Assembly (NCBI RefSeq): GCF_000182925.2
Contig: NC_026503.1
Location: 4,960,001-5,024,000 of the forward strand
Length of the DNA: 64,000 nt
Source: Neurospora crassa OR74A
Taxonomy: Eukaryota > Ascomycota > Sordariomycetes > Sordariales > Sordariaceae
Direction: 5' to 3'
The translations under genes and the position numbers were made by a program. Positions within the stretch are counted from its first letter, which is position 1. Each line of letters begins with the position of its first letter. The notes under the pieces were generated by a model. It did not search any database and was not told the DNA's origin. It was given only the letters and a program-made list of their open reading frames with translations. Below are positions 42,041 to 55,197 of this stretch, one piece after another.

Positions 42041-45000
42041 AACGACCAGCAGCACTAGGTAGTGTATGTGTACGCACGCACGCTTTTACGGCTTTGTCAC
42101 CTTCAATCAATCGCCGCTCGTCATTGTGACATTTCTCTTTTAGTCCGAGACAGACGACTGCACATCATTCGACGAAGTTTTACATACATACCTCTACTTT
42201 TGCGTAGGGCTGAACTAACCACACTCTCACCGTGATTCTGTCCATTCATCATCCCCCGCGCGCGTGCGTGTTGCACATTCAACGGCAGCATGTGAAAGTC
42301 CCGGGAGCGCGGTATGTACGGTAGTTGGTAGGGCTGGCTGGCTGGCTGGACCAGAAGAGAAACAGAAAAAAAAAAATCGTACGATTTTGATGTCAAGGTG
42401 AGAGGCGCAAAGTGGGTCACGACAAACCTAAAAATCCGGGGGACCAGGGGATGGACGACACGACATCATCCAAAGTCGGGACGGGCCTTGTTAGCCTCTG
42501 TGCGTGGGAAAGAAGATCTGGAATATAATTTTTTTTAGAGACGTTTGATATTTAAAGCTGTTGATGGATGATGGCTGTTTTCTGTCTCTTTGTTTGTGAT
42601 AAAGATGGATGCTGAGGTCGTGGAGAGTCATGACGGCAAATCCCTCTACAGTACTCCCTGTGTACGATGGGAGTGAACGGTACGAACATGCAAGGGATCA
42701 CGGGGCGGCCCGACATGGGGGGTCTCCCCATCCACATTCTGCTGGGCTCTTTTGCTGGGCGCACCAGTCTCAAAAAGCCGCCGATGTGGTTGTCGCACGG
42801 ATATTGTTATCTCGTTCGAAAGTATGTGGCCAAAGGTTGGTCTGTTGAGGGAATTCGGCAAGTACCGAACCAAAGCCGTGAGGTCAATATCAAGCTCGTG
42901 GAAAAGACCGTTCGTCTCTTCCTCGGATTCCGCGGGCCTTGAACAACGTCCCCAGGTCCAGGAAACTGTTGGCGAATCTGCACGTCCGGGAGCCCCCCCC
43001 CCCCTGGGGCATCCATTTTCTGGCCTGTGGTACCTTGATGCGCACGGATCACCCATCAGAAAGCATGAAGCTGCGCATCGATTAAAAACACTGCCCCCTT
43101 TTGCGGAGGAGGCGCCTATGGCTGTGGGGGTGCAATATAGTGAGTTGTCAATACCCTCATTTTGGCGAGTCAGAACCATTTCGATAGCAAGGAAAAAACT
43201 CGATCTCTCTGCCGTCAACAAAAGAAGCGAATGTGCGCTCGGGCCAAAGGGTTGATTTCAAGGCAGCAAAAGCAGACTTGTTAGGGCCATGTAAGGGTGC
43301 CGTTCCCGCGGACGCGGACAACATGTTGGGGATCTGCGGGGCCCGGCGCCCGCACTAACATTTTCGTTTGCTGCTGTGCCGATCCCCTGAAAAGGCGCTG
43401 AACCTCGCCAGCCGAACACAATCCTTGGTCGTCCCGTTCAACCCCTCAGTGGGTGAAGATATTTTGGTTGTTTTCAAGGCGAGGCTCGTTCAATTGTTCC
43501 ATGTTCAACCCTCCGTCTCACGCGGGGAGGTTCGGCCTTGTCGGGGGGTTTCCGCACAAGGTTTTTGCGAACCCAACAAATCTTAGGGGTACGTACCGAA
43601 GATCTCATCGTAATTTTCATACATGCCGTTACCGTGTGACCCACCCGACGCCACTTCGCTTTGGGGTGGAGGTGCACCCCGAGTCCCTGACAGCCCGGAA
43701 TGAGATGGACTAAGCACGTACCCTATGTAACCACTTTCGGTGACTTTTCATCATCGGACATTGACTTTTGCGCGCCGTATGTACGAGACTAAACCGATGT
43801 CTGTTAGCTTCATTGAGAGGACGGCCATATCATTCAGTCAGCCGCCAATGTTCGTTTTGGAAGCCTGTCATCGCCAGTGTTGTCCTTGTGTTGGCCTCTT
43901 CAAACCATTCATTGTCTTGCCATTCTCCCCACGTTCCACCGGGGTATTGACCGGAGGTTACATGCGCCCATGTCGCACTAGACGTCAGCTTTCGGTCGGC
44001 CGGTCTTTTGAACGCCGGAGCCCCACGGACAAGCTAATGACAACATGGGAAGTTAAGGTCCATGATCCCCATGATTCGGTTGTTGTGTTGTGCTGGATCC
44101 GTGTTTAAATTGCGATGTGGGCTGGAGGTTGGGTGTGGAAGACTGCAAGCGTTGTGACGGACATCATCTGAGCTGCGGTATGGCGTAAGACAAGAAACAG
44201 GCGGGCCATCATGCTGATTTGAACGAAGATGGAAGTCAATGGAAGGGCAAGAGCAGAAGGGCGTCTAATAAGGTGAAAAAGAGAAACAGAGCGGCTACAG
44301 ATGTCATGACTACAGCAACTCTGAATCACGTCCGTCTGCGGCGTGAAAATGACTGCATCCGGACTTTGGGCCGTGCTTCGTGAGACAAGACCATCGGTCA
44401 GTACAGTACGTAGCGGGGGATTCCCGGGTCAGTCCGAGCAGCAACATCAATGTCTTTTGTCTATCAAAGTAGTGTAGACGTCAAGAAGAATCAAATCAAT
44501 TCGCTGCTATATGAGAACTTGTGGACACAACAAAAAGCTGTAAGAACGACTCGAGGTCGTGTGTATTCGGCGTACGAAGCTGACGATTGGCAAAGGTGTG
44601 GTTGGGCAGTCGCCTCGGTTCCTGACATTGTGATTGGAGCAGTGGGCCTTCCCCAACGATCCCGTTCGGGTGAGAATCGACGTCCGTGATTGGGTGATTG
44701 CTGACAGTTCTCAATTGGAACCCACCTTCGGCATCGCTTTGGCTAAATCTACCCCTCCCTCCCTTTCCGCCTTTTTTTTGGGCGAACCGGCTTGGCACTT
44801 GCCCCTGGCTTCTCCAATTGACGAACTGAACCCCAAAGGTTCCCAAACCTTGCCGAATCTGAAGGGCGAATCCCACCTTGATGCCATCCACCGCCTTGGA
44901 TAGGCAGGCGGGAGCAAATGGCAAGATTGGCCTCGATAGCGATACCATTTGGCGGGGTTGAAATGTCGCAGTGGGGGACATGGACATCAGAGCAGCAACG

Positions 45001-45844
45001 ACTCAACTCCAGGAGAGCAGAAAGATGAAAGCAAGAAGGAAGAGATGGGGGGTATCAAGTAGGTATTTATGCATTATCGAAAGAGAACGGACTGACTTGA
45101 GTTGTCCGAGTTCATCCCGTTTCGCTCTCGGTCCTTGTATTGTTTTGGAGTTGAGGTTGAGTGTGGGCGCAAGTGGAAGAAGTACATGTGGTGTACCTGT
45201 ACCCAATTGCCCCACTTGTGGCTGCGATTTTCCCATCAAACCCGCAAAGTTGGTGTCTCGAAGTCGCCCATTTGGAAAGTTCGGACGCAATACCGCGGCA
45301 TTACAACGAATCTTTCACGGCCGTCTGCTCGCTCTTGCCCCTCCAGCTTCAAGTATCAAAAGGTTCCTGTCGCCCTCTTCCGGTCGCCTCCTTCCAGGTT
45401 GCTTCGTCCCTTCACTCCTCCTCGCTCCCTCTGGTCCTGTGGTCTGGTCTTGCCGTCCTCGTCCAATTTAGCTTCAGGAATTTCGTCGTCCCTCCACGTC
45501 GTCTTCCTCTCCTCCTTCCTCCCACTCTTCTCTCTCTACCTTAAGGTACCAAGACCTTTTTGACCAAGGCAATCGCGTGCGGCAAATCCTCCCTCCTCCA
45601 GCCAGCACCACTCCATCCATCTTGGTTTGCTCCGTCAAGATCTTCACTTTTCTTGCTGCACCTTCTCCTTCTTGCTCAGCCTCTTGCTAAGCAGCCTCGA
45701 CTCGATTGTTTATTGTTGACGTCGACATTGATCGAGCAATCGCACGACACACACTTTCCCCTTACATCCCTGCAGAGATACCCCGTGCGGCTTCTGTCGT
45801 AATTTTCCACCCACTTTCCAACTTCTCCACGACAACTTGACTCG

Positions 45845-46191
45845 GTGAGTGTTCCTCTCTGCGTTCACTGCACCTGCAGGCAGCTCCCTTCACTCCCCCT
45901 CCCAGAGCACCGCACCGGCCCATTAGCACAGCCAGCATGTTCCCAGTCCCCTCCTGCTTGTGCCTGGACTGGACACAACTCGACTCGCTCTACACCCAAT
46001 TCCCCGATACCCAACAAACCAAAGCTGATGCGACCACCGCATCCACCACCCTGCCACTCCAGTCTCTTTCCACTACAGTACCATAACCCTTAATTACCAC
46101 CAGCTGCCCCGCCTCACGACATTCTGCCACACCACATCTTTGCTTTGCCGACGAGGAGCTGGAAACTGACAGCATCATTCTTTTTTTGCAG
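45845..46191 (+). other. Probable 5' UTR intron of ACC1 (347 bp)
   Basis: Starts GTGAGT after CTCG and ends in a T-tract followed by GCAG. AACTGAC sits about 28 bases before the acceptor as a branch site. It lies 200 bp upstream of the ACC1 ATG, outside the coding region, and is several times longer than the coding introns. Confidence 0.6.
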
Positions 46192-46391
46192 GCGATTTGT
46201 TAGCTGAGCCGAGCTGAATAACCGAAACACTCCACTGACCGATAACTTGAATTCGGCTGTTTCGGGAAATAGGTATACATCGACCGAGTGTAACATTGAA
46301 AGCGGCTTCCTCCTCCCCGCCTTCGATCCACGACGACGACGACGACGACTCCTCCGACTCGACAAAACAACACCACATATTTACAGACAAG

Positions 46392-49300
46392 ATGGCGGAC
46401 ACAACAGCGAGCGACGCCGTCGTCCAGGCTTCGTATGCCGCCAAGCACAACCTGGCCCCCCATTTCATTGGCGGCAACAGGCTTGAGAATGCCCCTCCCT
46501 CCAAGGTCAAGGACTTTGTGGCCTCCCACGATGGTCACACTGTCATCACCAACGTACGTTTCCTCGCTCTCCCGGCAGTCCAACGCACATTCCGCTAACA
46601 TTTGCTTGTTTTCCAGGTCCTTATTGCCAACAACGGTATTGCTGCCGTCAAGGAGATTCGCTCAGTAAGGAAATGGGCTTACGAAACATTCGGCGACGAG
46701 CGCGCCATCAAGTTCACCGTTATGGCCACCCCCGAAGATCTGCAGGCCAACGCCGACTACATCAGGATGGCCGATCACTATGTTGAAGTCCCCGGCGGCA
46801 CAAATAACCACAACTATGCCAACGTCGAGCTGATCGTGGATATTGCCGAGCGTATGGATGTCCACGCCGTGTGGGCTGGTTGGTGCGTAGACAAGAGTCC
46901 TGCCTCTGGGGTTGATGGTATGAAAATACTGACTGTTCGAATAGGGGTCACGCCTCCGAAAACCCCAAGCTCCCCGAGTCCCTTGCGGCTTCCCCCAAGA
47001 AGATTGTCTTCATTGGTCCTCCGGGTTCTGCCATGCGCTCCCTTGGTGACAAGATTTCCTCGACAATTGTTGCCCAGCACGCCGACGTTCCCTGTATCCC
47101 TTGGTCTGGTACCGGTGTTAGCGAGGTCAAGGTCGACGACAATGGCATTGTTACGGTTCCCGATGACGTTTACCTCAAGGGCTGCGTCAGCTCGTGGCAG
47201 GAGGGTCTGGAAAAGGCCAGGGAAATTGGTTTCCCAGTAATGATCAAGGCCTCCGAAGGTGGTGGTGGCAAGGGTATCCGCAAGGTCCTCAACGAGGACA
47301 ACTTCGAGTCGCTCTACAACGCTGCCGCTAGCGAAATTCCCGGCTCACCCATTTTTATCATGAAGCTCGCCGACAGCGCCAGGCATTTGGAGGTTCAGCT
47401 TCTTGCTGATCAGTACGGCAACAACATCTCCCTTTTCGGCAGAGATTGCTCGGTCCAGCGCAGACATCAAAAGATTATCGAAGAGGCCCCCGTCACCATC
47501 GCCAAGCCCATGACCTTCAAGGCCATGGAGGAGGCTGCTGTCCGTCTTGGTCGTCTCGTCGGTTACGTCTCGGCCGGTACCGTCGAGTACCTCTACTCCC
47601 ACGCCGATGACAAGTTCTACTTCCTCGAGTTGAACCCCCGTCTGCAGGTCGAGCATCCTACCACTGAAATGGTCAGTGGTGTCAACCTTCCGGCTGCTCA
47701 GCTCCAGGTTGCCATGGGTATTCCCCTCCACCGCATCCGCGACATCAGACTGCTCTACGGCGTCGACCCCAGGACTGCCAGCGAGATCGACTTCGAGTTC
47801 AAGAACCCCGAGTCCGAGAAGACCCAGCGCAGGCCTACCCCCAAGGGCCACACCACTGCCTGCCGTATCACCTCCGAGGATCCCGGTGAGGGTTTCAAGC
47901 CATCCAACGGTGTGTTGCACGATCTCAACTTCCGTTCGAGCTCCAACGTCTGGGGTTACTTCTCCGTCGGTTCTGCCGGTGGTATTCACAGTTTCTCCGA
48001 CTCGCAGTTCGGTCACATCTTTGCCTATGGCGAGAACCGTGCCGCCTCCCGAAAGCACATGGTCGTTGCCCTCAAGGAATTGAGCATCCGCGGTGACTTC
48101 CGTACCACCGTCGAGTACCTCATCAAGCTTTTGGAGACTGAGGCCTTCGAGGAGAACACCATCACTACCGGCTGGCTCGATGAGCTTATTTCCAAGAAGC
48201 TCACTGCTGAGCGTCCCGACCCCATTCTGGCCGTTGTTTGCGGTGCCGTCACCAAGGCCCACATTGCGAGCGAAGGCTGCATGACCGAGTACCGTGCTGG
48301 CCTTGAGAAGGGTCAGGTCCCCTCCAAGGACATCCTCAAGACTGTCTTCCCCGTCGACTTTATCTACGAGGGTTACCGCTACAAGTTCACCGTCACCAGG
48401 TCGAGCGCCGATAGCTACCATCTCTTCATCAACGGCTCCAAGTGCACTGTCGGCGTTCGTGCTCTGAGCGATGGTGGACTCCTCATCCTTCTCAACGGCC
48501 GCAGTCACAACGTTTACTGGAAGGAAGAGGTCGCTGCTACCCGCATGTCGGTCGATAGCAAGACCTGTCTGCTGGAGCAGGAGAACGATCCCACCCAGTT
48601 GCGCACCCCCTCTCCCGGTAAGCTCGTCAAGTACACCGTCGAGAACGGCGAACACGTCAGCGCCGGCCAGACCTTCGCTGAGGTCGAGGTCATGAAGATG
48701 TACATGCCTCTCATTGCCCAGGAGGATGGTATCGTCCAGCTTATCAAGCAGCCCGGCGCTACTCTCGAGGCCGGTGACATTCTTGGTATCCTCGCTCTCG
48801 ATGATCCCAGCCGTGTCAAGCAGGCCCAGCCTTTCCTCGGCCAGCTTCCCGAGTTTGGTGCCCCTGTTGTTGTCGGCAGCAAGCCCGCTCAGAGATTCCG
48901 CCTTCTCTATGACACTCTTCAGAACATCCTCATGGGCTACGACAACCAGATCATCATGCAGCAGACCCTGAAGGATCTGATTGAAGTTCTTCGTGACCCC
49001 AAGCTCCCTTACAGCGAGTTCACCGCTCAATTCTCAGCCCTTCATGCCCGTATGCCTCAGAAGCTCGACGCCCAACTTACTCAGGTCCTCGAAAAGGCCT
49101 CTTCGCGTTCGGCCGAGTTCCCTGCCCGCAATCTCGGCAAGGTCTTCCAGAAGTTCCTGGACGAGAACGTTGCCTCCAAGGTTGACGCTGAGCTGCTGAA
49201 GACCACCTTGGCCCCTCTCACCACCGTCATCGACCAGTACTCTGAGGGCCAGAAGGTCCATGAGCTCAATGTCATTCGCGATCTTCTTACTTCTTACGTC

Positions 49301-52300
49301 GAGGTCGAGCGTCTCTTTTCTGGCCGTCGTCTGCAGGACGAGGAGGTTATTCTCAAGCTGCGTGATGAGAACAAGGAGGACATCAAGAAGGTCACCCAGA
49401 CTGTTCTCTCTCACAGCAGGGTTGCGGCCAAGAACTCGCTCATTCTCGCGATTCTGGACGAGTACCGCCCCAACAAGCCCAACGTTGGCAACGTCAGCAA
49501 GTACCTTCGTCCCGTCCTTCGCAAGCTTGCCGAGCTCGAGTCTCGTCAGACTGCCAAGGTTTCCCTCAAGGCTCGTGAGATCTTGATCCAGTGCGCTTTG
49601 CCCTCTCTCGAGGAGAGAACCGCTCAGATGGAGCACATTCTTCGCTCCTCTGTCGTCGAGTCTCGCTACGGTGAGACTGGCTGGGATCACCGTGAGCCTA
49701 GCTTGGACATCATCAAGGAGGTTGTGGACTCCAAGTACACTGTCTTTGATGTCCTGACCCTTTTCTTTGCCCACGAGGATCCTTGGGTGTCCCTCGCTGC
49801 CCTTGAGGTCTATGTGCGCCGCGCCTACCGCGCTTACGTTTTGAAGAAGATTGAGTACCACACCGATGAGACCGAGACTCCTTCCTTCTTGTCCTGGGAT
49901 TTCTCTCTGCGCAAGCTTGGCCACTCCGAGTTCGGCCTGCCCATCCAGTCCGCTGCCCCCTCCACCCCGGGTACACCTGTGGACAGCACCTTCAAGCGCA
50001 TCAGCTCTATCAGCGATATGTCCTACCTTTCCCACAAGACTCAGGATGAGCCTACCCGCAAGGGTGTGATCATTCCCTGCAAGTTCTTGGATGATGCGGA
50101 TGAGCTCCTCAGTAGGGCTCTTGAGAAGCTCCCCGTGCTCGGAGCCCGCAAGAGAAACAGCGTGATTCCCGATCTCAACGAGAAGCGCAGACCTCCTCTT
50201 CAGCGCCTGGAGACCTTCGACGAGCTCTCCGCTGTCGTCAACGTTGCCGTCCGTGATGCCGAGGGTCGCAGCGACGAGGAGATTCTTAAGGAGATTCTTC
50301 CTCTTGTGCACCAACACAGGGAGGACCTGTTTGCCCGCCGGGTCCGCCGCATCACATTCGTCTGTGGTCGCAACGATGGCTCCTACCCTGGCTACTTCAC
50401 TTTCCGTGGCCCTGAGTACGTTGAGGACGATAGCATCCGTCACAGCGAGCCTGCTCTTGCGTTCCAGCTCGAGCTCGGACGTCTGTCCAAGTTCAAGATC
50501 AAGCCTGTCTTCACCGAGAACAAGAACATTCATGTGTACGAGGCGATTGGCAAGGGTGTCGAGACCGACAAGCGCTACTTCACTCGCGCTGTCATTCGTC
50601 CTGGCCGTCTGAGGGACGAGATTCCTACTGCCGAATACCTCATCTCGGAGGCCGATCGCGTCATCAACGACATTTTCGATGCTCTTGAGATTATCGGCAA
50701 TAACAATTCCGATCTCAACCACATGTTCCTGAACTTCACTCCGGTCTTCCAGCTTCAGCCCGAGGAAGTTGAGCACTCCCTCCAGGGCTTCCTTGACCGC
50801 TTCGGCCCTCGTGGCTGGCGCCTCCGTGTTGCCCAGGTTGAGATTCGCATCATCTGCACTGACCCTGCTACTGGCATGCCCTACCCGTTGCGTGTTATCA
50901 TCACCAACACCTCCGGCTATGTCATCCAGGTCGAGCTCTACGCCGAGCGCAAGTCGGAGAAGGGCGAGTGGGTGTTCCACTCCATCGGTGGCACCACCAA
51001 GATCGGCTCCATGCACTTGCTGCCGGTCAACACGCCGTACCCCACCAAGAACTGGCTCCAGCCTAAGCGTTACAAGGCTCACCTCATGGGCACCCAGTAC
51101 GTCTATGACTTCCCTGAGCTCTTCCGCCAGGCTATCCAGAACAGCTGGGTCAAGGCTGTCCGGATGGACTCGTCTCTTGCCGACAAGCAGCCCCCTGTTG
51201 GCGAGTGCATTGAGTTCAGCGAGCTCGTGCTTGATGACCACGACAACTTGATCGAGGTCTCGCGTGAGCCTGGCACCAACACTTGCGGCATGGTTGGATG
51301 GCTCATCCGTGCGAGAACCCCCGAGTACCCCAACGGTCGCAAGTTCGTTGTCGTCGCCAACGACATCACCTTCAACATCGGCTCGTTCGGTCCCAAGGAG
51401 GACAACTTCTTCTTCAAGTGCACTGAGCTTGCCCGTAAGCTGGGTATTCCTCGCATCTACCTGTCCGCCAACTCGGGTGCCCGCTTGGGTCTCGCTACCG
51501 AGCTTATGCCTCACTTCAGCGTTGCCTGGAACGACCCCAGCAAGCCCGAGGCTGGCTTCAAGTACCTCTACCTCGACGATGCGGGCAAGAAGCGCTTTGA
51601 GAACACTGTCATCACCGAGGAGATTACCGAAGGAGACGAGAAGCGCCACAAGATTGTCACGATCGTTGGTGCTGAGGATGGTCTCGGTGTTGAGTGCTTG
51701 CGTGGCTCTGGTCTCATTGCCGGTGCCACCAGCAGGGCCTACAACGATATCTTTACCTGCACGCTCGTCACCTGCCGCTCCGTTGGTATTGGTGCTTACC
51801 TTGTCCGTCTTGGTCAGCGTGCTGTTCAGATTGAGGGCCAGCCCATCATTCTCACTGGTGCCCCTGCCCTCAACAACGTCTTGGGTCGCCAGGTCTACAC
51901 CTCCAACCTGCAGCTTGGTGGTACCCAGATCATGTACCGCAACGGTGTCTCCCATTTGACCGCCAACGATGACTTTGCTGGTGTCTCCAAGATCGTCGAG
52001 TGGATGTCGTTTGTTCCTGACAAGCGCAATAACCCTGTGCCTATCAGCGTCAGTGTCGACACTTGGGATCGTGACGTTGTCTACACCCCGCCTCAGAAGC
52101 AGCCTTACGACGTCAGGTGGATGATCGGTGGCAAGGAGGACGAGAACGGCTACCAGCCTGGTCTCTTCGACAAGGACTCCTTCGTCGAGACTCTTGGTGG
52201 ATGGGCCAGGACTGTCGTCGTTGGTCGCGCTCGCCTTGGCGGTATCCCCATGGGTGTCATCGCTGTCGAGACCCGCTCTGTTGAGAACATCACTCCTGCC

Positions 52301-53344
52301 GATCCCGCCAACCCTGACTCGATCGAGCAGGTGGCCAACGAGGCTGGTGGTGTCTGGTACCCCAACTCCGCCTTCAAGACCGCCCAGGCCATTAACGACT
52401 TCAACAATGGCGAGCAGCTTCCGCTCATGATCCTTGCCAACTGGCGTGGTTTCTCTGGTGGTCAGCGCGACATGTACAACGAGGTTCTCAAGTACGGTTC
52501 TTTCATCGTCGACGCCCTCGTCAAGTTCGAGCAGCCTGTCTTCATCTACATTCCTCCCTTCGGCGAGCTTCGTGGTGGCTCGTGGGTCGTCGTCGATCCC
52601 ACCATCAACCCTGTCGCCATGGAGATGTATGCTGATGTGGATGCTCGCGGTGGTGTTTTGGAGCCTGAGGGTATCATTGGTATCAAGTACCGCAAGGACA
52701 AGCAGCTTGAGACTATGGCCCGCCTTGACCCCGTCTATGCCGACCTCAAGAGGCAGAGCGCCGATGCCAGCCTCCCCAAGGAGGAGTCTGATGCGATCAA
52801 GCAGAAGATGACTGAGCGCGAGCAGCAGCTTCTGCCCGTTTATGCTCAGATCAGCGTGCAGTTCGCTGATCTCCACGATCGCGCTGGTCGCATGAAGGCC
52901 AAGGGTGTCATTCGCGAGGTTCTTGAGTGGCAGAACGCCCGCCGCTTCTTCTACTGGCGTGTGCGCAGAAGACTCAACGAGGAGTACATTCTCCGTCGCA
53001 TCATCTCGGCTACTACTCCTGGCGGTGCCCCAAGCAAGGCTCTCACTGCCAGCTCGACCAAGGAGCGCGCTCGCCACCTCCAGCTTCTCCAGGCCTGGAG
53101 CGGCATTGAGAAGTTCGACACCGCCGACCGCGAGGTTGCCGTCTGGTACGAGGAGAACCGCCACCTGGTCCAGACTAAGATCGATGCCCTCAAGGCCGAG
53201 GCGATCACCACGGAGATGCGCGACCTCATCCGCGCTGCCTCCAAGGGCTCTGATGACGCTGCCTGGAAGGGTGTCCGTGATATCCTGAGCGTTATGCCGG
53301 TTGAGGAGAGAGAGAAGGTCGTCAAGTACCTTACTACTCTCTAA
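46392..53344 (+). CDS. ACC1: Acetyl-CoA carboxylase (cytosolic, multidomain)
   Basis: Biotin enzyme that converts acetyl-CoA to malonyl-CoA with ATP and bicarbonate, the committed step of fatty acid synthesis. Exons: 46392-46553 (54 codons, [10 protein letters not shown]), intron 63 bp (GTACGT, GCTAAC, TTCCAG), 46617-46882, intron 62 bp (GTGCGT ... GAATAG, splitting a Trp codon), 46945-53344. Total about 2275 residues, the usual fungal length. Order: biotin carboxylase ([15 protein letters not shown] at the start of exon 2; ATP-grasp [12 protein letters not shown] near residue 246; [20 protein letters not shown]); biotin carrier with EVMKM, where Lys727 is the biotin site; a long central region; carboxyltransferase ([22 protein letters not shown], and [19 protein letters not shown] for the second subdomain). 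All key motifs are intact. Codon use is strongly C/T-ending at third positions, typical of a highly expressed gene. A long leader with an intron suggests post-transcriptional or leader control. Confidence 0.98.
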
Positions 53345-55197
53345 GTTCGTCTGAGGGTGGAAGAAGTTGGGAGGTTGAGAGACGGTGGAGATGGCATTTT
53401 TTGAGGCATGGTCGGAGTTGTGGTGGAGACGTATTTTAAGTTTTTATTTCATGATCACTGTTATGGGTTCTTTCTTCTTATCGAGCGGCTATAAAAGGAG
53501 TTATGAGAATACAAATATGGTAGATGGCACGGTGGATTGAGCGTTGGAGGGCGCTCAAACCTACCTGGTATCCCATTTGGGCGAACAAGCGAATGGAATA
53601 GGACGGCAATAGTCATTATTATTTGCATATCGGTAGTTCTGTAGTTGTTGCTAGCAACATGAATCGATTAACCAACTTTGGATCTTGCTTTGTCGTGATG
53701 TTAGCCGATGCAGAGATGTCGAGCGCTCCGATGTTGGATGGATCGGTCCGCTCCAGCACAACAGGCTTAGTCTGGCTGGTGCAAGCTCCCAATCGGCTGC
53801 TTTGCATTTACGTTACCGTACTAACGGATTGTCGATAAATACCCCACGAATTGAGTTAAGGCCGCATCTTATTCCTGGGCGCCATGTTCTGGATTGTACT
53901 TCACGTTTCCAACTCATCGACGACAAGTCATTGGTACCTATTGGAACTTGGTTCCGCTTAACGAGGGGTTTTCGTGCGTAGCTGAAATAAATAGGTCGAT
54001 ATATTGAGCTGGGGTCATTTTCGTACAGCATGTGCTACTGTCAGCGTCCTTGTCGTTGAGGGTTCTGCTTGTGTTCAACAAAGGGATTTGACCACTTCCC
54101 TATCTTCGTAGCCTTACCAGTTTTCCTGCAAAGTTCGACCTGTACTTGCTACGCTGACAACTATAGCAACAGTTGACCTTATTCAGATACCCTATAGAGT
54201 TCTTGTGAGATAGTGGTGGTGAGGGTTCTCGTCAGTTTCATATATTATGTATTGTTGTTATCTTACAATGATGATAGATATAAGCAAGATAGAAAACAAG
54301 ACATTGAAGCACGTTAGATATCTATTTGTATAACCGGACAAAGAAAATCTGATCCGGAGAAAAGGTCCGGCTTATGATCTAGACCGGGAACTTTTGATAA
54401 AACCCGGAGAAAAATCAAGACCTCAACCCAGTCCTGGCAGTCAAAATCCAGCGTCAGCGTCAGTCGATTGAAGACATACTTATAAGGTATTGGAGAGAAT
54501 TAAATTGTTCACTTTGACTTTTGAAGTACCTAGCTTTGCTACCCAGAGGTAATAACTATAAGAAGACCGCGGAGAACTCTACCTAACTTTGTTGTTGAAT
54601 TCTTGACTTGAGAGGTATCGTTGACATGTAGAAATAGTGAGACTAGAGGTAGTATCAAAACGGTCGAGGAATAACGATTTCAGGTCATTTACAAACGGTC
54701 TCATCACTCAATGACGCATAGATTCAAAATGTCTACTCTATTTAAAGAATGTGCCTTGCAGGAAACCTCAAGAAAGAAGCAATATGTCTTAGACACTCAT
54801 CCTTATCTTTACTTCCACTTGTGTACTACTTTTTCACACGTTCTATATACTGTTCTGTTCGTCTTTAAACGCTGTACATACACACTCCTATTAATTCACT
54901 CTCAGTCTGTCAAGTTACATACTATTCTTAACTGTCAAGCAGACAGCGACTTTGACCACTTTTACTTTTTCTCCCAAGAACGCGTTCTGGAATTCCACTC
55001 CATTTGTCCATTAACACACACCTCCCAACATCTGTCTTCCTTCTTGTTGCCGGATCATTACAGCACCACCTAGCGACAAAAGTCACATCTGCCAGACCGA
55101 ACAGTCTTGTACCCCCAACCAAACAAAGGAATCCACGTCCTCCCAACAACAACTTGTTACCTTAGTGCGGTACCTAGGTTGTTGACATTAACCCCAA
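53345..55197. other. Intergenic, AT-richer stretch, no gene seen
   Basis: ACC1 3' flank, then about 1.5 kb of AT-richer DNA (about 53600-54900) with only short frames. A cluster of CCGGA/TCCGG words at 54337-54408 was noted; no terminal repeats or coding relics were recognised. Confidence 0.5.

Larger units (their letters stand above)
39837..45844. other. Gene-poor 6-kb region
   Basis: From the NLR promoter to the ACC1 leader. It contains the HNH_2 relic (40805-40983), a (GCCACGA)n triplet of copies at 42015-42040, a C-run near 42996-43007 and many short overlapping frames on both strands (for example 42646-43221 minus, 42752-43255 plus, 44496-44987 minus). None has a family resemblance, a conserved pattern or splice support. 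The part from about 45300 is pyrimidine-rich and probably ACC1 promoter/leader. Confidence 0.5.

Noticed and set aside
42646-43255. Overlapping frames of 191 (minus) and 167 (plus) residues
   Set aside because: Both strands open by chance; no motif, no splice signals, and one crosses a C-run.
44496-44987. 163-residue minus-strand frame
   Set aside because: No recognisable features; composition does not differ from translated intergenic DNA.
49034-53164. Very long (1376 codon) open frame antisense to ACC1, and a second at 47345-49030
   Set aside because: Shadow of the strong third-position codon bias of ACC1; no protein-like motifs and full overlap with a certain gene.
53600-54900. AT-richer stretch considered as a degenerate repeat-element remnant
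   Set aside because: No terminal repeats, target-site duplication or coding traces could be seen; base composition alone is not enough.
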